Source: Actinomycetes bacterium (lineage in GTDB: Bacteria > Actinomycetota > Actinomycetes > Actinomycetales > Cellulomonadaceae). From it: a stretch of DNA of 64,000 nt. The stretch is taken from assembly GCA_021778635.1 (NCBI GenBank), contig JAJYCD010000003.1:22036-86035 (forward strand), read 5' to 3'. Made by a program: the position numbers and the translations under genes. The notes under the pieces are model-generated. The model searched no databases, had not been told where the DNA came from, and saw only the letters and a list, made by a program, of their open reading frames with translations. The stretch's first letter is position 1, and every line of letters begins with the position of its first letter. Below are positions 34,571-45,548 of this stretch, in pieces.

Positions 34571-34759
34571 CAGTAGCTCCCGGTGTCGTGATGGAGAGGG
34601 GACGAGATCCCCGTTGACCTCGTGCACCACGCTAGGAGCGGTTCGCCCACGGACTCTGTGCCCTTGGTCCTGCCCGCGACCGGAGGCGTCCCAGGGCGGC
34701 GAGAACTCGCACGATCATGCGGTTCTTGAGGCGTGAGGCGTGAGGCGCGGGGCGAGCGA

Positions 34760-36400
34760 TCAGACCCGGTTGAGCCACGACGACGAGAGCTGCTCCTCCT
34801 CGAGGTCGAGCTCGCGCAGCATCCGCCGCATCACGACCTCGTCGACCCGACCGGCGTCGCGCTCGCGCATGAGGGCGACGCGCTGCGCGGCGACGGTGTC
34901 CCGGCGGAGCTGTTGCAGCCGTCGGCCGTGCTCGAGAGCGGCCGGCCGGCCCGGACCTGAGTCGACCGACGGATCGAGCGCCGTCGCGACCGCGCGCCCG
35001 CGCTGCTCGATCGCGCGCGCAAGTCCGGCCGTGAGACGTTCGGCGACCTCCGGGCCGACCGCGTACGCGAGAGCGCCCTGCCGCGACCGCAGGACCTCGG
35101 CCGCGGCGCGGTTCGTCAGCACGCGCAGGCCCGCCTCCTGGCTCGCCTCGCGGGCAGCGTCCTCGGCGGCGCCGAGACCGAGGGCACGGATCACCCACGG
35201 GAGGCTCAGCCCCTGCATCAGCAGCGTCCCGATCGCCACGCCGTAGGCGACGAGCTGAAGGGTCGCACGGGCGGGGAAGGGCCCGTTCCCGCTCGTCACC
35301 GGGATGGCGGCGGCCGCCGCGAGCGTGACCACACCCCGCATCCCCGCCCAGGACACGACGGCGGACTCCCGCGCCGAGAGCGAGTCCCGCGCCGGGCGAT
35401 GGCTCCCGGGCAGGCGCACGTTGTCCACCCAGGCGGTCGCGAAGACGTACAGCGGTCGGACGACCACCGTCGTGGCGAGCACCCCGAACGCGGCGACGAC
35501 GGCCGTGCGCACGCCCTGGTCAGCCGCGACCACGTCACGGACGACCCACGAGAGCTGCAGGCCGATCAACGCGAAGGTGAACGACTCGAGCACCATGTCG
35601 AACGTCGACCAGATCGGCCCCTCGTACAGGCGTGTCGCGTAACCCGCCTCCGGTGAGGTGTGACCCAGGTAGAGACCCGCGGCGACGACGGCGAGGACCC
35701 CGGAACCGCCGAGCTGCTCGGCGCCCCAGTAGCTCGCGAACGGAGTCAGCAGGCCGAGGGTGGAGGCGACGACGGCGTCGTCCAGATGCACGCGGACGAC
35801 GTGCACGAGGAGGCCGACGGCCAGGCCCAGGCCGACTCCGACCACGACGGCCACCGCGAACACGCGGAAGCCGCCGGTCAGTGCCGTGGCCCCCGTAGCG
35901 ACGGCCGAGATCGCGACCTTGTACAGCGTGAGCGACGTCGCGTCGTTGATCAGGCTCTCGCCGGTGAGCACCGTCGTGGCGCGCCGGGGCAGACCGAGCC
36001 GGCGACCGACCGCCGTCGCGGCCACGGCGTCGGGTGGGGCGACCACGGCGCCCAGGACGAGCGCCGCCGAGAGCGGGAGGCCCGGGATCAGCTGCGACGC
36101 GACGACCGCGACGGCCGCCGAGGTGACGAGGACGAGACCCACGCCGAGCCGGGTGATGGAGTTGAGCGACGCGCGGAAGTCCTGGTAGGAGCTCGTCAAC
36201 GATGCCGAGTAGAGGAGCGGTGGGAGGACGAGCCCGAGCAGCAGGTGCGGGTTCACCTCGACGCGAGGGACGACAGGCACGAACGACACGGCGAGCCCGG
36301 TCGCGAGCACGAGCAGGTGGGCGGGCCAGCCGTAGCGACGCGCGACAGCGGTGACGGCGACCGCCCCCGCGACCAGGACGAAGAACGCCGCTTCGGACAC
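34760..36400 (-). CDS. CPA1-family Na+/H+ antiporter
   Basis: 546 aa; GTG start at 36400 with AGGAGG 6 bases upstream. About twelve membrane helices occupy residues 1-400, including the conserved GAVVAPPDAVAA, LTGESLINDATSLTLY (ion-binding ND) and SWAGMRGVVTLAAAAAIP. A cytosolic tail of about 140 residues is Arg/Glu-rich and ends in RELDLEEEQLSSSWLNRV. This matches NhaP/NhaG-type monovalent cation/proton antiporters used for pH and sodium homeostasis. It precedes adhE on the same strand, with 189 bases between. Confidence 0.9.
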   Translation of the reverse strand: MSEAAFFVLVAGAVAVTAVARRYGWPAHLLVLATGLAVSFVPVVPRVEVNPHLLLGLVLPPLLYSASLTSSYQDFRASLNSITRLGVGLVLVTSAAVAVVASQLIPGLPLSAALVLGAVVAPPDAVAATAVGRRLGLPRRATTVLTGESLINDATSLTLYKVAISAVATGATALTGGFRVFAVAVVVGVGLGLAVGLLVHVVRVHLDDAVVASTLGLLTPFASYWGAEQLGGSGVLAVVAAGLYLGHTSPEAGYATRLYEGPIWSTFDMVLESFTFALIGLQLSWVVRDVVAADQGVRTAVVAAFGVLATTVVVRPLYVFATAWVDNVRLPGSHRPARDSLSARESAVVSWAGMRGVVTLAAAAAIPVTSGNGPFPARATLQLVAYGVAIGTLLMQGLSLPWVIRALGLGAAEDAAREASQEAGLRVLTNRAAAEVLRSRQGALAYAVGPEVAERLTAGLARAIEQRGRAVATALDPSVDSGPGRPAALEHGRRLQQLRRDTVAAQRVALMRERDAGRVDEVVMRRMLRELDLEEEQLSSSWLNRV

Positions 36401-36519
36401 AAGCCCTCCTCGCCACAGCGAGATCGAAGGGCCCGCCGCGCGGCGAGTCTACGGCCGGGTGCTGGGAGACCGGGATGCCGGTGCTGCGTGCGACGCCGGT
36501 GGCGACGACGTGAAGTGGG

Positions 36520-36592
36520 TGCCCGCGAAAGGACTCGAACCTTCGACCTTCTGCTCCGGAGGCAGACGCTCTATCCACTGAGCTACGCGGGC
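36520..36592 (-). tRNA. tRNA-Arg (anticodon CCG)
   Basis: 73 nt on the minus strand. The acceptor stem GCCCGCG pairs with CGCGGGC (36521-36527), with discriminator A at 36520. The D arm TAGCTCAGTGGATAGAGC, the anticodon stem TCTGC/GCAGA with loop CTCCGGA (anticodon CCG), and the T arm GGTTCGAGTCC are all present. CCA is not encoded (the next bases read CCC). It reads CGG codons, which are frequent in this genome. Confidence 0.95.
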
Positions 36593-36667
36593 CTGTGCCA
36601 TGACCCCGGCACGGCTGCTGACACTACCAGCACGGACCCGGACGGACGCACCCGCGTCCGTGCGCGT

Positions 36668-37327
36668 TCAGTCGGCGTGGTCGCCGAGGAGCTCGGAGAG
36701 GTACGTCGTCACCTCGCGGGCGGCCATCGCCGCATCGCCGTCCGCAATCGCGTCGACCAGCCCGTCGTGGCTGTCGTCGCCGTGCTCGGGAGCGGTGAAG
36801 TTGAAGCGGATGTTGTCGGTGATCGCGTCGAGGAGGTTCTCGTAGAGAGACAGGAGGACGGGGTTGCGCGCCGTGATCGCGATCGTGCGGTGCAGGTCGA
36901 GGTCCGTGGAGACCATCCGCTCGAGGTCTCCCTCGCGGTAGGCCACGGCGCGCTCGTCACGGAGCCTGCGGAGCAGCGCGACGTCCGTGTCGGTCCGGCG
37001 GCGCGCGGCGAGACGGGCAGCCTCGACCTCGAGGCTGCGCCGGACCTCGACGACGTCCCGCTGCCGGGCGTCGGCGATCTCCCGACCGAACGTCGCCGCC
37101 AGCTCGGAGGCGGAGAGGACGTAGGTGCCTGAGCCCTGACGCCTCTCGAGCAGGCCGGCGTGCACGAGGGACTGCACGGCCTCGCGCACCGTGTTGCGGC
37201 CGACCCCGAGGAGCTCGGCCAGCGCGGGTTCGGCGGGGATGCGGGATCCGACGGGCCACTCGCCCGAGCCGATCTGGGACCGGAGGCGGTGCACGGCGGC
37301 GTCGATGAGACCGGTTCGACGAGTCAT
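36668..37327 (-). CDS. GntR-family (FadR subfamily) transcriptional regulator
   Basis: 219 aa. The N-terminal winged helix (residues about 8-70) has the GntR pattern IPAEPALAELLGVGRNTVREAVQSLVHAGLLERRQGSGTYV. The C-terminal FCD domain carries the metal-binding set D/H: DLDLHRTIA, NPVLLSLYENL and HDGLVDAIADGD. A GGAG site precedes the ATG. It is divergent from an MFS gene only 18 bases away by start codons, so it probably controls that transporter. The ligand is unknown. Confidence 0.9.
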   Translation of the reverse strand: MTRRTGLIDAAVHRLRSQIGSGEWPVGSRIPAEPALAELLGVGRNTVREAVQSLVHAGLLERRQGSGTYVLSASELAATFGREIADARQRDVVEVRRSLEVEAARLAARRRTDTDVALLRRLRDERAVAYREGDLERMVSTDLDLHRTIAITARNPVLLSLYENLLDAITDNIRFNFTAPEHGDDSHDGLVDAIADGDAAMAAREVTTYLSELLGDHAD

Positions 37328-37345
37328 CCCAGGTATTCTCCGAAT

Positions 37346-38725
37346 GTGAGGCGTGCTGCGAAGTCAACACCGTCCGAGCGCCTCGCGTCACCATTTCCGT
37401 CGACGCGCTCCGCAGCCGGGCGCCCGGTCGCGCCGATGTCGGGTCGATACCTCGTCCTTGCCGGCATCGTGCTCGTCGCCCTCAACCTCAGGATCGCGGT
37501 CGCGGCGGTCTCGCCGATCCTCGACCTCGTCCGGGTGGACGTCGCACTCGACGACGCCCAGGCGGGTCTGCTCGGGACGGTCCCGGTCGGCATGTTCGCC
37601 CTCTTCGGCTCGCTCGCGCCGCTGCTCGCTCGGCGGTTCGCGATCGAGCCCGTCCTCGTCGTGGCGATGCTCGTGAGCGCGGTCGGTGAGATCGCACGCG
37701 CCGGCTCGTCCGGGCCGTGGACGTTCCTCTGCTGGTCCGCCGTCGCCCTCGCGGGGATGGGCGTCGGCAACGTCCTGCTGCCACCGCTCGTCAAGCGGTA
37801 CTTCCCCGATCGGATCGGTCTGGTCACCGCGGTGTACTCGACCGCGCTCGCGGTGAGCACGATGGTGCCGCCGCTGCTCGCGGTCCCGGTGGCTCGCGCG
37901 GTCGGATGGCGGGTGTCCCTCGGCGTCTGGGCCGTGGTCGGGGTGGCGGCTGCGCTCCCGTGGGTCGCGGTGGTGCTGCGGTCGACGGTGGCCCGGCGCC
38001 GGGCACGCGTGCTCGTCGCGGCGGCGGCCGAGCTGCGGAGAGCCGAGCCCCAGGGTCTGCCCGGACCCGGCTCGACCCAGCCGCAGGTCGAGGCTGCGGT
38101 GTCGACCGGCGCGGTCTGGCGCAGCCCGCTCGCGTGGGGCATGGCGCTCATGTTCTCGATGAACTCGCTCAACGCCTACACGATGTTCGCCTGGCTGCCG
38201 CAGATCCTCGTCGACGCCGGCATCGACGACGCGGGCGCGGGCCGCTGGCTGGCCGTGTTCTCCCTGCTCGGCATCCCGACCTCGTTCGTCGTCCCGCTGC
38301 TCGCCACCCGGATGCGCAACCCGCTGGCGATCGTGGTCGTGTTCGAGGCCTGCCTCGTGGTCGGCTACCTCGGTCTGATGCTCTCGCCCGCCTCCGGCAC
38401 CGCCGCGTGGACGCTCCTCGCCGGGCTCGGCCTCGGTTCGTTCCCGCTCGCGCTCGCCCTGATGAACCTGCGTACCCGCTCGTCAGCCGGTGCCGTCCGG
38501 CTGTCCGGGTTCAGCCAGGGCGTGGGCTACGCGGTCGCGGGGGTCGGTCCCGTCCTCGTCGGCGTCCTGCACGGGGCGACGGGCGGCTGGACGGCGCCGT
38601 TCGTCCTGCTGTTCGTGTCGTTGGCGCTGCTGCTCGCCGGCGCCGTCGTCGCGTGCCGACCGGTGATGCTCGAGGACACCTGGGGCGGCGATCGGCAGCG
38701 TCGGCACGTGTCGCGGCGTCGGTAG
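37346..38725 (+). CDS. CynX/NimT-family MFS transporter
   Basis: 459 aa from GTG 37346, or 429 aa from ATG 37436. The second places helix 1 (YLVLAGIVLVALNLRIAVAAV) right at the N-terminus and leaves more room for the divergent regulator's promoter, but neither start has a clear ribosome site. Family features: LNLRIAVAAVSPIL, GVGNVLLPPLVKRYFPDRIG and twelve helices with an Arg/Glu-rich central loop near residue 215-245. CynX/NimT members move cyanate, nitroimidazoles or other small anions; the substrate here is unknown. Linked divergently to a FadR-type regulator. Confidence 0.87.
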   Translation: MRRAAKSTPSERLASPFPSTRSAAGRPVAPMSGRYLVLAGIVLVALNLRIAVAAVSPILDLVRVDVALDDAQAGLLGTVPVGMFALFGSLAPLLARRFAIEPVLVVAMLVSAVGEIARAGSSGPWTFLCWSAVALAGMGVGNVLLPPLVKRYFPDRIGLVTAVYSTALAVSTMVPPLLAVPVARAVGWRVSLGVWAVVGVAAALPWVAVVLRSTVARRRARVLVAAAAELRRAEPQGLPGPGSTQPQVEAAVSTGAVWRSPLAWGMALMFSMNSLNAYTMFAWLPQILVDAGIDDAGAGRWLAVFSLLGIPTSFVVPLLATRMRNPLAIVVVFEACLVVGYLGLMLSPASGTAAWTLLAGLGLGSFPLALALMNLRTRSSAGAVRLSGFSQGVGYAVAGVGPVLVGVLHGATGGWTAPFVLLFVSLALLLAGAVVACRPVMLEDTWGGDRQRRHVSRRR

Positions 38726-38734
38726 GATCGACCG

Positions 38735-40417
38735 GTGACCCCCGCTGAGCTCTCCCTGGCCCTCCGTGCTGCGCTCGTGCGCGCCGTCGACGACGGCGCG
38801 GTCGACCTCGACCTCGCCGACCTGCCCGCCGAGCTGCACGTCGAGCGACCGCGCCAGCGCGAGCACGGCGACTGGGCGACGAACATCGCGATGCAGCTCG
38901 CCAAGAAGGCCGGCGTCGCGCCACGCCTGATCGCCGAGGCCGTGGCCGTGCGCCTGCGCGAGGCTCCCGGGGTCGCAGCGGTCGACGTCGCCGGACCGGG
39001 GTTCCTCAACATCACCCTCGACACCGCGGCGGCGGGCGAGCTCGTCCGGTCGATCGTCGAGGCGGGCCCCGGTTACGGCCGCACGCAGGAGCTCGCCGGC
39101 GAGCGGGTCAACCTCGAGTTCGTCTCGGCGAACCCGACCGGGCCGATCCACATCGGCGGCGTGCGCTGGGCCGCGGTCGGCGACTCGCTCGCGCGCGTGC
39201 TGCAGGCCGCAGGCGCCGGGGTCACGCGTGAGTACTACTTCAACGACCACGGTGGTCAGATCGACCGCTTCGCACGCTCGCTGCTCGCTCGGGCCCGCGG
39301 TGAGGAGACGCCGGAGGACGGCTACGGCGGGGCCTACATCGACGAGATCGCCGAGGCGGTCGTGGCCGGCGAGCTCGCAGCCGGACGTCCGGACCCGCGG
39401 ACGCTCCCGGCGGCCGAGGCCCAGGAAGCCTTCCGGGCAGGCGGCGTCGACCGGATGTTCTCCGAGATCAAGGCGTCGCTGCACGACTTCGGCGTGGACT
39501 TCGACGTGTACTTCCACGAGGACTCGCTGCACGAGTCGGGTGCGGTCGAACGCGCCGTCGCGCGTCTGCGCGAGCTCGGGCACATCTTCGAGGCCGACGG
39601 TGCGACGTGGCTGCGGACCACCGACTTCGGCGACGACAAGGACCGGGTCATCATCAAGTCCGACGGCGAGGCCGCGTACATCGCCGCCGACCTCGCGTAC
39701 TACCTCGACAAGCGGGAACGTGGCTTCGACCGCGTGATCATCATGCTCGGCGCCGACCACCACGGGTACATCGGCCGGATGATGGCGATGTGCGCGGCGT
39801 TCGGCGACGTCCCCGGGGTCAACCTCGAGATCCTGATCGGCCAGCTCGTCAACCTGCTCAAGGACGGCAAGCCCCTGCGGATGTCCAAGCGGGCCGGCAC
39901 CGTCGTCACGCTCGAGGACCTCGTCGAGCTCGTCGGGGTGGACGCCGCGCGCTACTCGCTCGCCCGCTCGTCGGCGGACTCGAGCCTGGACGTCGACCTC
40001 GACCTGCTCACCCGCGCGACGAACGAGAACCCGGTGTTCTACGTCCAGTACGCTCACGCGCGCACCGCCAACGTGGCGCGCAACGCGGCCGACGCCGGGG
40101 TGCGCCGCGAGGACGGGTTCGACCCGTCGCTGCTCGAACACGAGAGCGAGGCCGTCCTCCTCGGCGCCCTGAGCGACTACCCGCGGGTGATCGCCCAGGC
40201 CGCACGGCTGCGCGAGCCGCACCGCGTCGCGCGGTACCTCGAGACCCTCGCCGGCTCGTACCACAAGTGGTACGACCAGAAGCGTCGCGTGCTGCCCGTC
40301 GGCGACGAGGCCGTGACCGACGCGCACCGCACCCGGCTGTGGCTGAACGACGCGACGCGGCAGGTCCTGGCGAACGGCCTGGGGCTGCTGGGCGTCGGCG
40401 CACCGGAGCGGATGTGA
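38735..40417 (+). CDS. argS: Arginyl-tRNA synthetase
   Basis: Charges tRNA-Arg. 560 aa, GTG start. Class I features: the N-terminal additional domain (residues 1-110), the HIGH-type motif in [20 protein letters not shown] equivalent in [11 protein letters not shown], and the DALR anticodon-binding domain ending in [17 protein letters not shown]. It begins the conserved core block; its stop overlaps the lysA GTG. Coupling of argS and lysA is widespread in actinobacteria. Confidence 0.96.
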   Translation: MTPAELSLALRAALVRAVDDGAVDLDLADLPAELHVERPRQREHGDWATNIAMQLAKKAGVAPRLIAEAVAVRLREAPGVAAVDVAGPGFLNITLDTAAAGELVRSIVEAGPGYGRTQELAGERVNLEFVSANPTGPIHIGGVRWAAVGDSLARVLQAAGAGVTREYYFNDHGGQIDRFARSLLARARGEETPEDGYGGAYIDEIAEAVVAGELAAGRPDPRTLPAAEAQEAFRAGGVDRMFSEIKASLHDFGVDFDVYFHEDSLHESGAVERAVARLRELGHIFEADGATWLRTTDFGDDKDRVIIKSDGEAAYIAADLAYYLDKRERGFDRVIIMLGADHHGYIGRMMAMCAAFGDVPGVNLEILIGQLVNLLKDGKPLRMSKRAGTVVTLEDLVELVGVDAARYSLARSSADSSLDVDLDLLTRATNENPVFYVQYAHARTANVARNAADAGVRREDGFDPSLLEHESEAVLLGALSDYPRVIAQAARLREPHRVARYLETLAGSYHKWYDQKRRVLPVGDEAVTDAHRTRLWLNDATRQVLANGLGLLGVGAPERM

Positions 40418-41796
40418 GCGCCGTGGCCACGGACCGTCCGGGTACGCCCCGGGGGGACATCGACCTGACGCGCCTCTGGTCCTGCAACGTGGGACGGACG
40501 GCGGACGGCGTGCTCGAGGTCGCCGGGGTCGACGTCCTGCGGATCGCCGCCGAGCACGGCACACCCGCCTTCGTGATGGACGAGGACGACTTCCGGCTCC
40601 GGGCCCGGGCCTACCGGGACGCCTTCACCGACGCGTTCGCGCCGCTCGGTGTCGAGGTCGACGTCTACTACGCCGGCAAGGCGTTCCTGTGCACTGCGGT
40701 CGCACGCTGGGCGCACGAGGAGGGCCTGCGCGTCGACGCGTGCACCGGCGGGGAGCTGGCGACGGCGTTGCGCGCCGGGGTCCCCGGCGCCGACATCGGG
40801 CTGCACGGCAACAACAAGTCGGACGCCGAGATCGACCGCGCGGTCCGGGCCGGCGTCGGCCGCCTCGTGCTGGACTCGATGGGCGAGGTCGGCCGGCTCG
40901 CCGAGGCCGGACGTCGCCACGGGCGGCGGGTCCCGGTGATGGTGCGGGTGACCACGGGCGTGCACGCGGGCGGCCACGAGTTCGTCGCGACGGCGCACGA
41001 GGACCAGAAGTTCGGCCTCTCGATCGCCGGTGGCCAGGCGATGGAGGGGCTGCTGGCGGTCCTCGCGCGTCCCGAGCTCGAGCTCGTCGGGCTGCACTCG
41101 CACATCGGGTCGCAGATCTTCGACGCGTCGGCCTTCGAGGTCGCGACCGCCAAGGTGCTCGCACTGCGTGCCGAGCTCGCCGGGCGGACCGGATACCTGG
41201 TGCCCGAGGTGGACCTCGGCGGCGGCTACGGCGTCGCGTACCTCCCGGGCGAGGTCACGGCCGACCCGGTCGAGGTCGCACGGCGGATCGCGACGGTCGT
41301 CGGCACCGACTGCGCCGCACTCGGCACCCCGGTCCCGCGGATCTCGGTCGAGCCCGGGCGCGCGATCGTCGCCCCGTCGATGTTCACGCTCTATCGCGTC
41401 GGCGTCGTGAAGCCGGTGACCACGGACGACGGCAGCGTGCGGACCTACGTCTCGGTCGACGGTGGCATGAGCGACAACCCTCGCCCGGTGCTGTACGACG
41501 CCGGGTACACCGCGGCGCTCGCGTCGCGGGTGTCGACCGCGCCCGTCGTGCGCTCGCGCGTCGTCGGGAAGCACTGCGAGAGCGGCGACGTCGTCGTGCA
41601 CGAGGCGGCCCTGCCGTCGGACGTCGTGCCGGGGGACCTCGTCGCCACGCCGGTGACGGGCGCGTACGGCAGGTCGATGGCGAGCAACTACAACTCCGTC
41701 CCGCGGCCGCCCGTCCTCGCGGTTCGCGCCGGGTCGGTCCGGGTGCTGGTCCGCCGTGAGACCGAGGAGGACCTGCTGGCCCTCGATCTCGGTTGA
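40414..41796 (+). CDS. lysA: Diaminopimelate decarboxylase
   Basis: PLP enzyme converting meso-diaminopimelate to lysine. 460 aa from GTG 40414, overlapping the argS stop; GTG 40423 is a close alternative. The PLP Lys lies in [10 protein letters not shown], the barrel motifs HSHIGSQI and DLGGGYG follow, and the C-terminal barrel has [10 protein letters not shown] and the substrate-binding HCESGDVV. Fold-type III decarboxylase of usual length for actinobacteria. A 171-base gap to hom follows and may carry a separate promoter. Confidence 0.95.
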   Translation: MSAVATDRPGTPRGDIDLTRLWSCNVGRTADGVLEVAGVDVLRIAAEHGTPAFVMDEDDFRLRARAYRDAFTDAFAPLGVEVDVYYAGKAFLCTAVARWAHEEGLRVDACTGGELATALRAGVPGADIGLHGNNKSDAEIDRAVRAGVGRLVLDSMGEVGRLAEAGRRHGRRVPVMVRVTTGVHAGGHEFVATAHEDQKFGLSIAGGQAMEGLLAVLARPELELVGLHSHIGSQIFDASAFEVATAKVLALRAELAGRTGYLVPEVDLGGGYGVAYLPGEVTADPVEVARRIATVVGTDCAALGTPVPRISVEPGRAIVAPSMFTLYRVGVVKPVTTDDGSVRTYVSVDGGMSDNPRPVLYDAGYTAALASRVSTAPVVRSRVVGKHCESGDVVVHEAALPSDVVPGDLVATPVTGAYGRSMASNYNSVPRPPVLAVRAGSVRVLVRRETEEDLLALDLG

Positions 41797-41967
41797 GCCG
41801 TCTGGAACCACCCCTGCGTCGAACGCCGTCACCCGTATCCTGAGACGGCCCGCCCGCTCGGTGGTCCGGACCGCGAGGATCGCCCGATGGGACCGTGCCG
41901 GATGCGGCGGTCCCGCGCCGGTCCACCGTGAGGTCCGGCCTGACGATCGACGAGAGGTGTCCGCACC

Positions 41968-43299
41968 GTGGTTCCAGCAACAGTCCGGTCCGTGCCTGCG
42001 CTCCGCGTCGCCGTGCTGGGGTGCGGTGTCGTCGGGACCGAGGTCGTCCGCCTGCTGACGACCCAGTCGGACGACCTCGCCGCCCGGGTCGGCGCGCCTC
42101 TCGAGCTGGTCGGCATCGCGGTGCGCGACCTCGGGATCGAGCGCGACCCCGTGGTCGACCGGTCCCTGCTCACGACGGACGCCGAGGATCTCGTCTCGCG
42201 TGCGGACATCGTCGTCGAGCTCATCGGTGGCATCGAACCGGCTCGCAGCCTCCTGCTCCGCGCGATCGGGTCCGGCGCCGCGACGGTGACGGCGAACAAG
42301 GCGCTTCTCGCGGAGGATGGACCGACCCTCTACTCGGCGGCCGACGCGGCCGGGGTCGACCTCTACTTCGAGGCCGCGGTCGCCGGCGCGATACCGCTGG
42401 TCCGGCCGGTGCGAGAGTCCTTGACGGGCGACCGCATCCAGCGGGTGCTCGGCATCGTCAACGGGACCACGAACTACGTCCTCGACGAGATGGCTACGCG
42501 CGGCCTCGAGCTCGACCAGGCCGTCAAGCAGGCGCAGGAGCTCGGGTACGCCGAGGCGGACCCGACCGCCGACGTCGAGGGCTTCGACGCAGCGTCGAAG
42601 GCCGCGATCCTCGCGTCGCTCGCGTTCCACACCCGGGTGTCCCTTCGCGACGTCCACCGGGAGGGGATCGCGGCGATCACCGCGGACGACGTCTCCTCGG
42701 CCGAGCGCACCGGCCACGTGATCAAGCTGCTGGCCATCGCCGAGCGCACCGACGGCGGGGTGATCGCCCGGGTGCATCCGGCGCTCGTGCCGCTCTCGCA
42801 CCCGCTCGCCGGTGTGCGTGGGGCCTTCAACGCGGTGTTCATCGAGGCCGAGGCCGCCGGCGAGCTGATGTTCTACGGTCGTGGCGCCGGCGGTGCGCCC
42901 ACCGCATCGGCGGTCCTGGGCGACCTCGTGTCCGCCGGTCGGCACCGGGTGCACGGCGGTCTCGGACCGTCGGAGTCGAGCTACGCCGACCTTCCGGTGC
43001 TGCCGATCTCCGGCGCGCTGACGCGGTACCAGGTGCGACTCGACGTCGCGGACCGGCCCGGTGTCCTGTCGCAGGTCGCGGCGGTGTTCGCCGAGCACGG
43101 CGTCTCGATCGAGGGGGTCCGTCAGACCCAGGACCCGGCTCGGTCCTTCCGCGCCGGTGAGCACCCGGAGTACGTCGCGTGGCTGATCATCAGCACGCAC
43201 ACCGCACCGGAGGAGGCGCTCGCCGCCACGGTCCGCGCCGTCAGCACGCTCGACGTGGTCCACCGGATCACGTCCGTCCTGAGAGTCGAGGGAGCCTGA
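41968..43299 (+). CDS. hom: Homoserine dehydrogenase
   Basis: NAD(P)H-dependent reduction of aspartate semialdehyde to homoserine. 443 aa, GTG start with GAGAGG about 10 bases upstream. NAD-binding [17 protein letters not shown] near residue 15; [11 protein letters not shown]; the catalytic region [40 protein letters not shown]. The C-terminal ACT domain ([20 protein letters not shown]) is the site of threonine feedback in this family. The stop overlaps the thrC start (TGATG). Confidence 0.95.
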   Translation: MVPATVRSVPALRVAVLGCGVVGTEVVRLLTTQSDDLAARVGAPLELVGIAVRDLGIERDPVVDRSLLTTDAEDLVSRADIVVELIGGIEPARSLLLRAIGSGAATVTANKALLAEDGPTLYSAADAAGVDLYFEAAVAGAIPLVRPVRESLTGDRIQRVLGIVNGTTNYVLDEMATRGLELDQAVKQAQELGYAEADPTADVEGFDAASKAAILASLAFHTRVSLRDVHREGIAAITADDVSSAERTGHVIKLLAIAERTDGGVIARVHPALVPLSHPLAGVRGAFNAVFIEAEAAGELMFYGRGAGGAPTASAVLGDLVSAGRHRVHGGLGPSESSYADLPVLPISGALTRYQVRLDVADRPGVLSQVAAVFAEHGVSIEGVRQTQDPARSFRAGEHPEYVAWLIISTHTAPEEALAATVRAVSTLDVVHRITSVLRVEGA

Positions 43300-44369
43300 T
43301 GGTCCACCAGTGGCGCGGCGTGATCGCCGAGTACGCCGAGTACCTGCCCGCGCACGTGCAGACCCGCGTCGTGACGCTGGGGGAGGGCGGAACACCCCTC
43401 GTGCCCGCGCCGGCGCTGTCCGTGGCGACGGGGGCCGACGTCTACCTCAAGGTCGAGGGGATGAACCCGACCGGCTCGTTCAAGGACCGCGGCATGACGA
43501 CCGCGATCTCCGCGGCCGCTGGGCGCGGCGCCCGTGCCGTCGTGTGCGCCTCGACCGGGAACACCTCGGCCTCGGCCGCGGCGTACGCCACGGCCGCCGG
43601 CATGCGCTGCGCGGTCCTCGTGCCGGACGGCAAGATCGCGATGGGCAAGCTCAGCCAGGCGATCGCGCACGGCGCGACCCTGCTCCAGGTCGACGGGAAC
43701 TTCGACGACTGCCTCGTCGCGGCGCGCAAGCTCGCCGAGGCGTACCCGGTCGAGCTCGTGAACTCGGTGAACCCGGACCGTATCGAAGGGCAGAAGACGG
43801 GCGCGTTCGAGATCGTCGACGCGCTCGGCGACGCCCCGGACATCCACGCCCTCCCGGTCGGCAACGCCGGGAACATCACCGCGTACTGGCAGGGCTTCAC
43901 CGAGTACGCGGCGGACGGCCCCGCGACCCGCACGCCGGCGATGTGGGGCTTCCAGGCGGCCGGCGCAGCACCGATCGTGGCCGGTCACCCGATCTCCGAC
44001 CCGGAGACGATCGCCACCGCGATCCGGATCGGCAACCCCGCCTCGTGGAGACAGGCCGAGACCGCTCGAGACGACTCCGGCGGGCTGATCGAGGCGGTGA
44101 CGGACGCGCAGATCCTGGCGGCGCACCGCTTCCTGTCGAGCAAGGTCGGCGTGTTCGTCGAGCCGGCATCCGCCGCCGGTGTCGCCGGGATCCTCGCTCT
44201 TGCCGAGCAGGGCCGCGTGCCGGCCGGCGCGCGGATCGTCGTGACGGTCACCGGGCACGGGCTCAAGGACCCGCAGTGGGCCCTGCGCGACGCGGACGGC
44301 CGAGAGGTCGTGCCGGTGCGCATCCAGGCGGACGTCGTCGCGATCGCCGACGCCCTCGGCCTGGCCTGA
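43299..44369 (+). CDS. thrC: Threonine synthase
   Basis: PLP enzyme turning O-phosphohomoserine into threonine. 356 aa, the short bacterial class. The PLP Lys is in [11 protein letters not shown], the phosphate loop is [14 protein letters not shown], and [15 protein letters not shown] is the substrate Asn/Ser region. ATG 43299 shares its A with the hom stop. ThrB, which makes its substrate, follows after 17 bases, giving the order hom-thrC-thrB typical of actinobacteria. Confidence 0.95.
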   Translation: MVHQWRGVIAEYAEYLPAHVQTRVVTLGEGGTPLVPAPALSVATGADVYLKVEGMNPTGSFKDRGMTTAISAAAGRGARAVVCASTGNTSASAAAYATAAGMRCAVLVPDGKIAMGKLSQAIAHGATLLQVDGNFDDCLVAARKLAEAYPVELVNSVNPDRIEGQKTGAFEIVDALGDAPDIHALPVGNAGNITAYWQGFTEYAADGPATRTPAMWGFQAAGAAPIVAGHPISDPETIATAIRIGNPASWRQAETARDDSGGLIEAVTDAQILAAHRFLSSKVGVFVEPASAAGVAGILALAEQGRVPAGARIVVTVTGHGLKDPQWALRDADGREVVPVRIQADVVAIADALGLA

Positions 44370-44386
44370 GCGACCGGCGGACTGCG

Positions 44387-45337
44387 ATGCGACTGGGCCA
44401 CGACCACGTGCGGGTACGCGTACCGGCGACGAGCGCGAACCTCGGGCCGGGATTCGACGCACTGGGCCTGGCCCTCGGCCTGTACGACGACGTGGAGGTC
44501 CGCGCGCTGGGCACCGCGGAGGTGCGCGTCGACGTGGTCGGCGAGGGTGCCGGCGAGGTACCGGACGGTGAGGACCACCTCGTGGTCAGGGCCGTGCGCG
44601 CCGCGCTGGACCAGGTGGGTGCGCCGCAGACCGGTCTCCATCTGGTGTGCCACAACCGGATCCCGCACGGGCGGGGACTCGGCTCGTCGGCCGCCGCCGT
44701 CGTCGCCGGGGTGGTCGCCGCCCGCAGTCTCATCGTCGACCCGGAGGCGCTCGACGACGACGTCGCACTCGCGCTCGCGACGCAGATGGAAGGGCATCCC
44801 GACAACGCCGCTCCTGCTCTGCTCGGTGGCGCGACGGTGGCGTGGACCGATCGAGGCGGTCCGCACGCGGTGCCGCTCACCGTTCATGCGGACGTCGCTC
44901 CGATCGCCCTCGTCCCGGCGACTCGACTCGCGACACGCGTCGCACGCGGTGTGCTGCCGGCCGTGGTCCCGCACGTCGATGCCGCATCCCAGGCGGGTCG
45001 CGCGGCACTCCTGGTGGAGGCGCTCGCCCGACGACCCGACCTGTTGTTCCCGGCGACGGAGGACCTCCTCCACCAGCAGTACCGCGCGTCCGTGATGCCG
45101 GACTCGTTCGCGCTCGTCGAGGCGCTCAGGCGGCGCGGGGTGGCGGCCATGGTGTCCGGGGCGGGTCCGACGGTGCTCGTGCTGGCGCGCGCCGTCGGAT
45201 CGGCGGCGACGGACGCCGACGAGTCGATCGAGCAGACCTTCGGCGGGGCGATGGGCGGCTGGCAGGTGCGACCGCTCGCGGTCGACCGCGAGGGTGTCCG
45301 GGCGACGCGGGTCGGTGTCGTCGCCGGGGCGGGCTGA
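44387..45337 (+). CDS. thrB: Homoserine kinase
   Basis: GHMP kinase phosphorylating homoserine. 316 aa from ATG 44387. Motif 1 PATSANLGPGFDALGLALGLYD, the ATP loop IPHGRGLGSSAAAVVAGV, and the C-terminal motif MVSGAGPTVLVLA are all present. It closes the threonine operon. The 211 bases to rho (45338-45548) hold no gene that I can see and presumably the rho promoter and leader. Confidence 0.95.
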   Translation: MRLGHDHVRVRVPATSANLGPGFDALGLALGLYDDVEVRALGTAEVRVDVVGEGAGEVPDGEDHLVVRAVRAALDQVGAPQTGLHLVCHNRIPHGRGLGSSAAAVVAGVVAARSLIVDPEALDDDVALALATQMEGHPDNAAPALLGGATVAWTDRGGPHAVPLTVHADVAPIALVPATRLATRVARGVLPAVVPHVDAASQAGRAALLVEALARRPDLLFPATEDLLHQQYRASVMPDSFALVEALRRRGVAAMVSGAGPTVLVLARAVGSAATDADESIEQTFGGAMGGWQVRPLAVDREGVRATRVGVVAGAG

Positions 45338-45548
45338 GCGGTCCGTGCGCGGTGGTACGGTTGTCCTGCTCCCACGATCGTGCACCGGCTCCGGATTGAC
45401 GGGCCGAGTCACCAGGGGGCACTCCAGCCCACGCCAGTCGACGTCGTCATACGCCGCGTGAGGCTCCAGCGATCCGGACGATCTGTGCCGGGTCGTCGAT
45501 CGCGGCCCGCATCTGAAAGCCGACCGCCGACGAGGGAAAGGGTCCTTC

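Noticed and set aside
34571..34759. Rex (redox) operator upstream of adhE
   Set aside because: No TGTGA-N6-TCACA-like palindrome in either orientation; only short direct repeats (GCGTGAG) near 34728-34745.
41797..41967. Threonine/methionine attenuator or leader peptide before hom
   Set aside because: A 7-bp stem (41889-41895 with 41908-41914) is present, but there is no short frame rich in Thr or Ile and no alternative stem.
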